A stretch of DNA of 64,000 bases from the NCBI GenBank assembly GCA_003220935.1, contig QHTT01000071.1, positions 1-64,000 of the forward strand, written 5' to 3'. Position numbers and translations under genes: made by a program. Source of the DNA: Gemmatimonadota bacterium. Lineage in GTDB: Bacteria; Gemmatimonadota; Gemmatimonadetes; Gemmatimonadales; GWC2-71-9. The notes beneath the pieces are model-generated. The model ran no database searches and was not told the DNA's origin. It was given only the letters and a program-made list of their open reading frames with translations. Positions 44,240 to 51,822 of this stretch are shown here, one piece after another; positions within the stretch are counted from its first letter, which is position 1, and each line of letters starts with the position of its first letter.

Positions 44240-45348
44240 GGCAGCGTCTCCAACGACATGAGGTCGAGCACCGGATTGCCGAGGAACCGGGTGCGACCGG
44301 CGCGCACGCGGGCGGTGACCTGCACGGTCGCGAGCGGGGTGAGGGCATCGAGCTGGAGGCGCTTCGCCTCCGGCACGACGACGTAGACGAAGCCGCGCTC
44401 GGGCAGCGGTCCGCGCGCCAACAGGTAGGTCGCGCCGTTGGGGATGTCGGGCCGGAGCTCGTCCGCCTTCTGCACCGCGATGAACTGGAGCGTCCAGCGC
44501 AGCACCTGCCCCACGTAGCGCTGCGGGTCAGTGCGCAACTCGGCCGCCGTGACGCCGACCAGCACGCCGGCGGGTGCGGCCTGGAGGTCGCCGTTCTTCA
44601 CCCACCCATCGATCTCGACCCGTGTCCAGTCACCCGAACGGCCCAGCACCCGCAGCGGCGCCGCGGGGGCGAGCGTTCCCGTCGGCGGGCCCTCGGGCGC
44701 GCGGTATAGCACCGTGCGCCGCGCGGACTCGACGCGGCTGGGATCGGGGGCGCCGCCGCTCGTGTCCCCGCGGCTGACCCCGGGCCGGCGGCCCGGGGTG
44801 TCCAGGGTCCCCTCATCCCCGGGGCTCCGCCCCGGGGTCAGCCGCGCCTGAGCCGTATCTGAGTCGGCGGTCCCCGCCGCCCGCGAGCCCGCCACCTGCG
44901 CCACCGCCTCGACGTCGCCTCTTTGGACCCAGCCGGTGCGTGTCACGTGTACCCAGCGGTCCGTGTCACCCGCGTTGACCTTCGTGAGCAGAAAGCCCTG
45001 CGGCAGCTTCGCCACCAGCGCGCCCGCCGGGGAGGAGCGGAGGTTCTCCTCGGGCGCGCGGATCACTGCCAGATCGAATCCGGCGCGCGGCGTTGGGCCG
45101 ACCGACGTGGCGAAGATCCAGCCCTCGAGCGTGACGCCGAGCCAGTCGCCCTGCGCGTCGCCGCCCCCCGCTGAGACCAGGGCGCCCCGGGCGAGGCGCG
45201 CGAGGCGCTTGCCGCCCGCTTCCTGGAAGAACCAGGCGCCGTCGGTGGTGATGCGATAGCGCACTTGGGCGGCCAGCGGTGCATCCGGCGCGGACGGCGC
45301 GAGCCACAGGACAGCTGGTAGGGCACGGAGGGCCCGGCTAAATTGCAT
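44236..45348 (-). CDS. Secreted SH3-like domain protein with repeat-derived linker
   Basis: This is a 370-residue protein with a signal peptide (MQFSRALRALPAVLWL, cleavage near APLAAQ). Bacterial SH3-like units are seen at about residues 20 to 75, 78 to 130 and 195 to 235 (NLRSSPAGALVAKLP and VLYRAPEGPPTGTLAP types), followed by an OB-like C-terminal domain. The stretch encoding LTPGRSPGDEGTLDTPGRRP, near residues 165 to 190, is made of a family A composite repeat that stays in frame. The start codon lies only ten bases from the divergent gpmI start. The role may be cell-wall binding, but that is a guess. Confidence 0.82.
44771..44846. repeat. Family A composite element inside the SH3-protein gene
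   Basis: CGGCTGACCCCGGGCC-GGC-GGCCCGGGGT and CCCCGGGGC-TCC-GCCCCGGGGTCAGCCG are arranged as at 31464-31548. All possible stop codons in this strand are avoided, so it is translated as a Pro/Gly/Arg/Ser/Thr-rich linker. Confidence 0.85.
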
Positions 45349-45358
45349 CGCTCTCAAT

Positions 45359-46948
45359 ATGGCAAAGAGGCATGGGCCGCGCACCCCGGTCGTTCTGATC
45401 GTGCTCGATGGCTGGGGCTTCCGTCCTGGCCGGGAGGGAAACGCCATCGAGCTCGGGCGTACGCCCACATGGCACCGTCTCTGGGCGAACGCGCCGCGCA
45501 CGCTCCTCAACGCGTCCGGACTCGCCGTAGGACTCCCCGCCGGGCAAATCGGCAACAGTGAAGTGGGACACCTGAATCTCGGCGCCGGCCGCGTGGTGCC
45601 GCAGGACATCGTGCGCATCTCGCAGGCGATCGAGTCGGGCGAGTTCTTCCAGCTGCCACCGCTCGTCGAGCTGTGCCGCCGCGTCAAGCAGCGCGGCGCC
45701 ACGCTTCACCTCATCGGCCTGATCGGGAACGGCGGCGTGCACGCCCTCGACAAGCACCTCCTGGCCGCCATCCGGCTCGGCCATGTGCACGAGCTGCCCG
45801 TCGCGATCCACGCCTGGCTCGACGGGCGGGATACGCCGCCGCAGTCGGCGCTCGGGTTCATGCGGGAGCTGGTCGAGGGGATCGGGGATCGGGGATCGGG
45901 GATCGGGGGTGGCGGGGCCCGACCCCCGAGCCCCGACTCCCGAGCCCCAGTCGTCTCCACGGTGGTCGGTCGCTACTACGCCATGGACCGCGACAAACGC
46001 TGGGAGCGCACCAAGATCGCGTACGACGCGATGGTCCACGGCGTGGGCCAGCCCGCCCCGGATCCTGTGGCGGCGATCCGCGCGGCGTACGAGGCCGGCG
46101 GGTCGGACGAGTTCGTGAAGCCGCGCATCATTGCCGGAACGCCCCGCATCAGGAGCGGCGACGGGATCTTCTGCTTCAACTTCCGCGCCGACCGCATGCG
46201 GCAGATCGTGCGGGCCCTCGCGCTCCCCGGTTTCGACGCGTTCGACGCCGGCGCGCGGCCGACCGTGGAGCTCGTCACGATGACGCAATACGACGAAACG
46301 TTCCCGTTCCCGATCGCGTTCGGGCCGATGGTGCTGTCGCAGATCGTCGCCCAGGTGCTGTCGGACCAGGGCAAGACAATGTTCCGCACCGCCGAAACCG
46401 AGAAGTACGCCCACGTCACGTATTTCTTCAACGGCGGCTTCGAGGTGCCCTACCCCGGCGAGGAGCGGCTGCTCGTGCCTTCCCAGCAGGTGGCGACCTA
46501 CGACCTGATGCCGGAGATGAGCGCGCCCGGCGTCACCGACGTGCTGTGCCAGGCGATCACGGCCGGACACCACGATTTTATCCTGTGCAACTACGCCAAC
46601 GGAGACATGGTCGGCCACTCCGGGGTACTAGGCGCGGCGGTGCGGGCTGTGGAGACTGTGGACCACTGCCTCGCGCGGGTCGTGAAGACCGTCGAGCAGG
46701 CCGGCGCCACGCTGCTCGTCACGGCAGACCACGGCAATTGCGAGCTGATGATCGATCCGACGACCGACGGCCCGCACACCGCCCACACCACGAACCCAGT
46801 CCCCTTCCTTATTGTAGGTGGGGACGACGCGAAGACCCCGCTGCGCCACGGGGCCGCCCTGTGCGACGTCGGGCCCACCGTGCTGCGGATGCTGGGACTG
46901 GAACCGCCGCCCGAGATGACAGGGCGGGATCTGCGAGAGGTTACATGA
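45359..46948 (+). CDS. gpmI: 2,3-bisphosphoglycerate-independent phosphoglycerate mutase
   Basis: This is a 529-residue enzyme interconverting 3- and 2-phosphoglycerate with two manganese ions. Blocks include LIVLDGWGF (metal Asp), the catalytic Ser in GNSEVGHLNLGAGR near residue 67, HAWLDGRDTPP near 157, RYYAMDRDKRW near 206, and TADHGNCE near 460. An insertion of about 25 residues (GIGDRGSGIGGGGARPPSPD and following, near 173 to 197) is encoded by a repeat that normal GpmI lacks. The ATG has no clear ribosome site and only ten bases separate it from the divergent SH3-gene start; a TAAATT at 45339 could give a near-leaderless mRNA. Confidence 0.93.
   Translation: MAKRHGPRTPVVLIVLDGWGFRPGREGNAIELGRTPTWHRLWANAPRTLLNASGLAVGLPAGQIGNSEVGHLNLGAGRVVPQDIVRISQAIESGEFFQLPPLVELCRRVKQRGATLHLIGLIGNGGVHALDKHLLAAIRLGHVHELPVAIHAWLDGRDTPPQSALGFMRELVEGIGDRGSGIGGGGARPPSPDSRAPVVSTVVGRYYAMDRDKRWERTKIAYDAMVHGVGQPAPDPVAAIRAAYEAGGSDEFVKPRIIAGTPRIRSGDGIFCFNFRADRMRQIVRALALPGFDAFDAGARPTVELVTMTQYDETFPFPIAFGPMVLSQIVAQVLSDQGKTMFRTAETEKYAHVTYFFNGGFEVPYPGEERLLVPSQQVATYDLMPEMSAPGVTDVLCQAITAGHHDFILCNYANGDMVGHSGVLGAAVRAVETVDHCLARVVKTVEQAGATLLVTADHGNCELMIDPTTDGPHTAHTTNPVPFLIVGGDDAKTPLRHGAALCDVGPTVLRMLGLEPPPEMTGRDLREVT
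45876..45955. repeat. Family D palindromic repeat inside gpmI
   Basis: GGGGATC units (GGGGATCGGGGATCGGGG) face complementary-type units (CGAGCCCCGACTCCCGAGCC) around GGTGGCGGGGCCC. The element is in frame with gpmI and adds a Gly/Ser/Pro/Arg linker between conserved blocks of the phosphatase-like and transferase-like domains. Confidence 0.8.
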
Positions 46949-47667
46949 CGCTACGACGCTACGTTGTAAGTCTGCTCCGTGGGGTCCTCGGGGCGATCGT
47001 ATGGCTTAGCGTCGTAGCGTCGTACCACGGGAGTGCCGCTCAAGTCGGCCACGACCCCAGCCACTCTCCGTATCGCGACATCCGCCGGGGGGGGGTGGGC
47101 GTGATCACCTTCGGCTACCTGGGCGGCTCGCGCGGCGGCCCGGGCGTAGGACTCTCGGACGGGCCGACCGGCGGGCTCCGCTACGAGGTGGCCTTCGGCA
47201 ACGCGATCGGCGCATCGCTCGGGGTCGCCTACGCCCGGACCACCCGGTTCGTCGTGGACCCGACGAAGGACTCGCTGTCACGCCGGACCGGCCCGTTCGA
47301 CAACGACGTGGCGCTGGTCGACGTGGCGCTGCAGCTCGCGCTCACCGGCCGCAAGACCTGGCGCGGCTTCGCGCCGTACGTGGGCGGCGCTCTCGGGGTC
47401 GCGCTCGGGGGCAGCTCGCCACCCGAGCCCAACGGCTACGAGTTCGGCAGCAAGTTCACCGTGGCGCCCGAAGCGGGCCTGCGCTGGTATCCCGCGCGGC
47501 GCCTGTCAGTGCGCACCGACGTACGGCTGGTATTCTGGAGGCTCAAGTACCCGCTCGATTACAAGCAGCCGTCCTCCGACAATAGCCGGGTCCTGCCGCT
47601 CGACGCCCCCCTCATCGAGTGGACGGCCCATCCCTGGATCACCATCGGCCTGGGATGGACTTTCTAG
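46945..47667 (+). CDS. Predicted outer membrane beta-barrel protein
   Basis: This is a 240-residue exported protein. The ATG at 46945 overlaps the gpmI stop (ATGA). The leader MTLRRYVVSLLRGVLGAIVW is encoded largely by an inverted repeat. The mature part alternates polar and aromatic residues in short strands (VAFGNAIGASLGVAYARTTR, FAPYVGGALGVALGGS, WYPARRLSVRTDVRLVFWRL) and ends in a strand terminating with Phe (ITIGLGWTF), typical of small outer-membrane barrels. No specific function is visible. Confidence 0.78.
   Translation: MTLRRYVVSLLRGVLGAIVWLSVVASYHGSAAQVGHDPSHSPYRDIRRGGVGVITFGYLGGSRGGPGVGLSDGPTGGLRYEVAFGNAIGASLGVAYARTTRFVVDPTKDSLSRRTGPFDNDVALVDVALQLALTGRKTWRGFAPYVGGALGVALGGSSPPEPNGYEFGSKFTVAPEAGLRWYPARRLSVRTDVRLVFWRLKYPLDYKQPSSDNSRVLPLDAPLIEWTAHPWITIGLGWTF
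46946..47024. repeat. Family F inverted repeat forming the signal-peptide coding region
   Basis: GACGCTACGACGCTA (46947-46961) and its exact reverse complement TAGCGTCGTAGCGTC (47007-47021) enclose 45 bases. The arms extend into further CTACGAC-type units. They encode residues 1 to 26 of the exported protein. Confidence 0.85.
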
Positions 47668-48350
47668 GGGAAGGACTGCGGCGCGCCCTCGCCCTCCTCC
47701 TCGCGGGCGACGCCGAAGTGACGGGCGTCGTGGTGCTCACCCTGAAGGTCGCCGTCACGGCGACGGTGATCGCGTGCGCCATCGGGCTCCCGCTCGGCTT
47801 CTTTCTGGCGACGCGCCCGTTCTGGGGCCGCCGGGCGGCCTTCACGCTCGTCAATACCGCCCTTGCGTTCCCCACCGTCGTCACCGGCTTGCTGCTGTTC
47901 GGGCTGTTGTCCCGGCGTGGGCCGCTGGGCGGGCTGGGATGGCTGTACACCTGGCAGGCGATCGCCGTCGGTGATGTGTGCATCGCGCTGCCCATCGCGG
48001 CAGCATTGTCCGCGGCAGCCGTCCAGGGGGTGGACCCGCGCGTACGGCGCACCGCCCAGACGCTGGGCGCGTCGGCCTGGCGAACGGCCTGGGCTGTCGC
48101 GCGAGAGGCGCGCTTCGCCCTCGCGGCAGTCATCACCGCCGCCTTCGGCCACGTCATCGCGGAGATCGGCTCGGCCATGATCGTCGGCGGGAACATCCGC
48201 GGCTCGACGCGTACCCTGACCACCGCCATCGCGCTCTACACCGGACAGGGCGAATTCGGGCTGGCGCTGGCGCTCGGCGTGATCCTGCTGGTGCTCGCCC
48301 TGCTCGTGAACATCGCCCTGCAGGTGCTGCAGGGCAAAGCGCATGCTTGA
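47655..48350 (+). CDS. Tungstate/molybdate-type ABC transporter permease (TupB-like)
   Basis: This is a 231-residue protein starting at the ATG at 47655, overlapping the previous gene by 13 bases. Six hydrophobic helices are visible, with the binding-protein-dependent permease EAA-like loop RRTAQTLGASAWRTAWAVARE near residue 150. Sequence is closest in style to TupB-type tungstate permeases. It is followed by its ATPase and a Moco-maturation operon, supporting an oxyanion substrate. No substrate-binding protein gene is adjacent. Confidence 0.85.
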   Translation: MDFLGEGLRRALALLLAGDAEVTGVVVLTLKVAVTATVIACAIGLPLGFFLATRPFWGRRAAFTLVNTALAFPTVVTGLLLFGLLSRRGPLGGLGWLYTWQAIAVGDVCIALPIAAALSAAAVQGVDPRVRRTAQTLGASAWRTAWAVAREARFALAAVITAAFGHVIAEIGSAMIVGGNIRGSTRTLTTAIALYTGQGEFGLALALGVILLVLALLVNIALQVLQGKAHA

Positions 48351-49359
48351 GCTCGTGGGCGTGCGTCACTGCTACGGCGGGCGCATGGTGCTCGATCTTG
48401 AGCGGTTCGCAGTCCCGCCGGGTGCGCTGATCGCGATGGTAGGGCCCAACGGCTCCGGGAAGAGCACGCTGCTGCGGCTCCTCGCCCTGCTCGAACAGCC
48501 CACCGAAGGGGAGGTGCGGCTCGATGGCGAGCCCGTGTGCGGCGGGCCGGCGCGCTCCCGGCCGACCGCCGCGGCGCGCCGCCGCGTGACGCTCGTCGAG
48601 CAGCGGCCAGTTCTGTTTCGGGGGACGGTGCGGGAGAACCTGGGATACGGGTTGGTGGTGAGAGGTGTGAGACGCATAGAAGTGAACAGGGTGGTAGACA
48701 ATGTCGCCGCGCGGTTCGGCATCGCGCCGCTGCTCGAGCGTCACCGCCACCAGCTCTCCGAAGGAGAGGTGCAGCGCGTCGCCGTGGCTCGCGCGCTCGC
48801 CGTCGAGCCCGAAGTGCTGCTGCTCGACGAGCCGGCGAGCTCCGCCGACCGCGCGGCGGCGCAGATGTTGTACGGCGCGCTCGCGGAAGAGCGCCGCCGG
48901 CGGCCGCTCGCCATCTGCCTCGCGTCGCACCAGCTCGAGGACGCCTACCGCTGGGCGGACGACGTGCGCGCCCTCGCGGAAGGGAAGCTCTCGCCCGTCA
49001 CGCCGGAGAATCTGTTCCGCGTCGAGCTTCCGAACGCGGGCGCGGGTGACTTAAAGCATATCCGCGTCGGAACGATCGAGATCGCCGTGATGACCGACAG
49101 GGCCGGCCCGGCGATCCTCGCCGTCGCTCCCAGCGACATCTTTGTGAGTCGGGCGCCCCTGACCTCCTCGGCGCGGAACGTGTTCGCCGGGCGGGTGACG
49201 CGGCTCGCCCGGCAGCGTCCGGGGGTTGTGCACGTTACGGCCGACGTGGGCGTGGAGCTCGTCGCCGTCGTGACCGAAGCAGCGGCCGGGGACCTGCAGC
49301 TCACCCCAGGCGGCCCGGTGGTGTTCGCCTTCAAAGCCAGTGCGGTGCGACTGTTCTAG
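48343..49359 (+). CDS. ABC transporter ATPase with C-terminal TOBE domain (tungstate/molybdate type)
   Basis: This is a 338-residue protein: Walker A VGPNGSGKST at about 34 to 43, signature LSEGEVQRVAVARAL near 140, Walker B VLLLDEPAS, and a His-switch SHQLEDAY. After residue 225 a TOBE/Mop-like oxyanion-binding region appears (VAPSDIFVSRAPLTSSARNVFAGRV, VHVTADVGVELVAVVT). Start overlaps the permease by eight bases. The signature reads LSEGE rather than the usual LSGGQ. Confidence 0.88.
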   Translation: MLELVGVRHCYGGRMVLDLERFAVPPGALIAMVGPNGSGKSTLLRLLALLEQPTEGEVRLDGEPVCGGPARSRPTAAARRRVTLVEQRPVLFRGTVRENLGYGLVVRGVRRIEVNRVVDNVAARFGIAPLLERHRHQLSEGEVQRVAVARALAVEPEVLLLDEPASSADRAAAQMLYGALAEERRRRPLAICLASHQLEDAYRWADDVRALAEGKLSPVTPENLFRVELPNAGAGDLKHIRVGTIEIAVMTDRAGPAILAVAPSDIFVSRAPLTSSARNVFAGRVTRLARQRPGVVHVTADVGVELVAVVTEAAAGDLQLTPGGPVVFAFKASAVRLF

Positions 49360-49361
49360 CG

Positions 49362-49781
49362 ATGCCGATCAGCTATCTTACGCGTATCGTTGAGTTTACC
49401 GCGACGCACCGCATCCGGCGCGCGGACTGGAGCGCCGAGCGGAATGCGGCCGAGTTCGGCAAGGCGGTTGTCGATCACAGCCACCGCTATCAGTGCCGCG
49501 TCACCGTGCAGGGGCAGCTGGTGCCGGAGGCGGGCGGGGTGATGAGCCTGCCGGCGCTCGACGCCCTGCTCGCCGAGGAAGTGACCGGGCGCCTCGCGGG
49601 GCGCAGCATCAACAACGCGCTCCCCGAGTTCGCGGACGGTCGCCATCTCGCGACGGGCGAAGCGCTGGCCGTGTACGTCTGGGAACGGCTCGCCCCACGG
49701 CTGCCCGAGGGCGTGACATTGCACGCCGTGCGCGTGCAGGAAGGGCCGCATATCTACTCCGAGTACTATGGCGAACCGTGA
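49362..49781 (+). CDS. PTPS/QueD-family protein lacking the catalytic cysteine
   Basis: This is a 139-residue tunnelling-fold protein. Zinc ligands are kept: His in FTATHRI and both His of DHSHRY (normally HGHNY). The place normally occupied by the catalytic Cys in FGKC reads FGKA, so classical 6-pyruvoyl-tetrahydropterin or 6-carboxytetrahydropterin synthesis is doubtful. Conserved Glu in VRVQEGPHIYSEY near the C-terminus remains. It sits between the transporter ATPase and FdhD, so it may handle a pterin-related compound linked with molybdenum cofactor; that is inference. Confidence 0.82.
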   Translation: MPISYLTRIVEFTATHRIRRADWSAERNAAEFGKAVVDHSHRYQCRVTVQGQLVPEAGGVMSLPALDALLAEEVTGRLAGRSINNALPEFADGRHLATGEALAVYVWERLAPRLPEGVTLHAVRVQEGPHIYSEYYGEP

Positions 49782-50601
49782 CCAGGAATCCCCGCCCTTA
49801 CGGACGGGGCCATCCTCCATAGCCCCGGGCGTCAGCCCGGGGCCGCCGGAGGCCCGCACACCCGGCTCCCGCCGGGGTCGGATGCTCGCCGACTCGGCCG
49901 CGGTGGAGGAGTGGCCGGTCTGGCTCGAGGTCAACGGCGAGCCGGCGGTGACGTGGATGTGCACGCCGGGCCAGCTCGAAGAACTGGCCACAGGGTGGCT
50001 CCACGGCGAGGGCTACATCGAGACGCTGGACGACCTCGTCAAGCTCCGCCCCTGCGCCACGGACCTGGGTTTCTGGGCGGAAGTGAAACCGGAGCGTGTG
50101 GCGCTAGTGAAGGGCGAGGACCGCCGCCGGGTGCTCGCCTCGGGGTGCGGCGCGGTATCCACATTCCTCGCCGATCCGCCGGCGGTACGGCACGCGGTCG
50201 CCCGGGGTGAGCCCCCACCACCCGAGATACAGCGGGCGCTCTTCAAGGAGCTGTTCGCCCGCGGCGTGCGCTACAACGAGACCGGCGGGATCCATGCGGC
50301 CGCGCTCACCGACAATGCGACGCTCCAGTTCCACGCCGAAGACATCGGGCGGCACAACGCGGTGGACAAGGTGATCGGTGCGGCGGTCATCGCGCGACAG
50401 CCGCTCGCCGGCCGGGGACTGCTCGTCACGGGTCGGATCTCGGCCGAGCTCGCGTACAAGGCGGCGCGCGCCGGGCTAGCCTACGTCGCGACCCCGAGCG
50501 TGCCGTCGACGCTCGCCCTCACCATCGCGCAGCGCTCCGGCATGGTGCTGGTGGGGCGGGCGGTGAGCGGAACCCCGCACATCCATCGGCCGGACGCATG
50601 A
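49768..50601 (+). CDS. fdhD: Formate dehydrogenase accessory sulfurtransferase FdhD
   Basis: This is a protein of up to 277 residues that transfers sulfur to bis-MGD of formate dehydrogenase. Key blocks are GWLHGEGYI near 75, the Cys motif ASGCGAVS near 124, ETGGIHAAAL near 165 and FHAEDIGRHNAVDKVIG near 183. The first 38 residues, including IAPGVSPGPPE, are encoded by palindromic repeats; the ATG at 49882 would remove them and give a more usual N-terminus. The ATG at 49768 overlaps the preceding gene by 14 bases. Confidence 0.9.
   Translation: MANRDQESPPLRTGPSSIAPGVSPGPPEARTPGSRRGRMLADSAAVEEWPVWLEVNGEPAVTWMCTPGQLEELATGWLHGEGYIETLDDLVKLRPCATDLGFWAEVKPERVALVKGEDRRRVLASGCGAVSTFLADPPAVRHAVARGEPPPPEIQRALFKELFARGVRYNETGGIHAAALTDNATLQFHAEDIGRHNAVDKVIGAAVIARQPLAGRGLLVTGRISAELAYKAARAGLAYVATPSVPSTLALTIAQRSGMVLVGRAVSGTPHIHRPDA
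49790..49844. repeat. Palindromes at the FdhD N-terminus
   Basis: CCCCGCCC-TTAC-GGACGGGG (49790-49809) and AGCCCCGGGC-GTCA-GCCCGGGG (49821-49842) are consecutive hairpins of the CCCATCCTGAAGG and family A types. They lie in the first codons of the long FdhD frame. Confidence 0.75.
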
Positions 50602-51014
50602 CCCCGGAGGCGCTGGCCGCCCTCCTCCGGGAAGCGAAGACGATCGCCGTCGTGGGGCTGTCCCCCAAGCCCTGGCGGGCGAGCCACCAGGTAGCGCGTT
50701 ATCTGCAGCGGGCGGGTTACCGCATCGTGCCGGTGAACCCTGAGCACGACGCCGTGCTCGGGGAGCGGAGCTACCCGACACTCAACGCCGCGGCGCGGTC
50801 GCACCCCATCGACATCGTCGACATCTTCCGGCGCAACGAGTTCGTGGGTGCGATCGTCGATGAGGCAATCCGCGTCGAGCCGCCGCCCCGCCTCATCTGG
50901 CTCCAGGTCGGCGTGGTGGAAGAGGCCGCCGCGGCACGGGCCGCCGCAGCCGGCATTCCGTGCGTGATGGATCGGTGTCTGATGGTCGATCACCGGGAAT
51001 TACTCGAGGTGTAA
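50598..51014 (+). CDS. CoA-binding domain protein (CoA_binding_2, YccU-like)
   Basis: This is a 138-residue protein with a single Rossmann-like CoA-binding domain: KTIAVVGLSPKPWRASHQVA near residue 15, GYRIVPVNPEHD near 40, and VDIFRRNEFV near 75. Its ATG overlaps the FdhD stop (ATGA). The family is widespread but has no agreed function. Its conserved place in the middle of this operon may be only positional. Confidence 0.88.
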   Translation: MTPEALAALLREAKTIAVVGLSPKPWRASHQVARYLQRAGYRIVPVNPEHDAVLGERSYPTLNAAARSHPIDIVDIFRRNEFVGAIVDEAIRVEPPPRLIWLQVGVVEEAAAARAAAAGIPCVMDRCLMVDHRELLEV

Positions 51015-51820
51015 TGCGCGGTCCCACGCTCCTGCCCCTCGCGCTGCTCGCCGGCACCTCTGTCACCCCGGGCCGATCCGCCGCACAGACCGGTCCCCAG
51101 CCCAACCTTGTCCTGACGCTCGCCGCCGGCGTCGCCGACGGCGGCGCGCTGTGGACGATCCCGCGACAGCCGTTCTGCCCGGCCTACCCGGGCGGCACCT
51201 GCACCGCGCCCGCCGACACGCTCCGCCTGGCGCGCGAGCAGGGCTCGAGCATCACGATCGGCGCGGCGGTGAGCTATTTCCCGGGCCCGAGCGTGGGAAT
51301 CCAGGCCGAGATGGCCTACCTCGGACTACCACTGCGCGACGCCTGTGTCGTCCTCAACGCATCTCCCACTCGGCTCACCGAGCAGCTGTGCGCCAGTATG
51401 CAGGGCGCGTCGCACTCCACGGGCGCGATCTCGTTCGTGGCGAGCGCCCTGGTGCGCGCCGCCGCCCGCCACCAGCTCAGCCCCTATCTGCGCGGCGGCG
51501 TCGGGCTCGTGGCGTTCGATCACAGCACGATCGAGCTCGTCGGCGCCGACACCACGGGCCAGGCGTTCCAGATCCTGAGGGATGAATCGCCGCAGCGGCT
51601 CGCGCTCAGCGTCGTCGCGGGCGCGGGACTCACCCTGGCGCTGGGGCGCGCCTATCAATTCCGCTTCGAGGCCCGGGACGCCGTCGCCCGCTTCGAGCGG
51701 GTGACCGACGCCGCGGACGCGTTGCTGGTGCCGCCCACCGGCACCAGGTTCTTTCATCATTTCGTATTCACGATGGGAGTCGACGTGGTGCTCGAGCAGA
51801 AGCGCGGGCGCCGCTACTGA
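51014..51820 (+). CDS. Exported protein, predicted outer membrane beta-barrel
   Basis: This is a 268-residue protein. The ATG at 51014 overlaps the preceding stop (TAATG) and begins a signal peptide (MRGPTLLPLALLAGTSV, cleavage near SAAQ). Strand-like segments (SITIGAAVSYFPGPSVGIQAE, LSPYLRGGVGLVAFDHS, YQFRFEARDAV) and a final aromatic-rich strand (FFHHFVFTMGVDVVLEQ) suggest an opacity-type barrel. Two cysteine pairs could form disulfides. Not recognised further. Confidence 0.72.
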   Translation: MRGPTLLPLALLAGTSVTPGRSAAQTGPQPNLVLTLAAGVADGGALWTIPRQPFCPAYPGGTCTAPADTLRLAREQGSSITIGAAVSYFPGPSVGIQAEMAYLGLPLRDACVVLNASPTRLTEQLCASMQGASHSTGAISFVASALVRAAARHQLSPYLRGGVGLVAFDHSTIELVGADTTGQAFQILRDESPQRLALSVVAGAGLTLALGRAYQFRFEARDAVARFERVTDAADALLVPPTGTRFFHHFVFTMGVDVVLEQKRGRRY

Positions 51821-51822
51821 GC

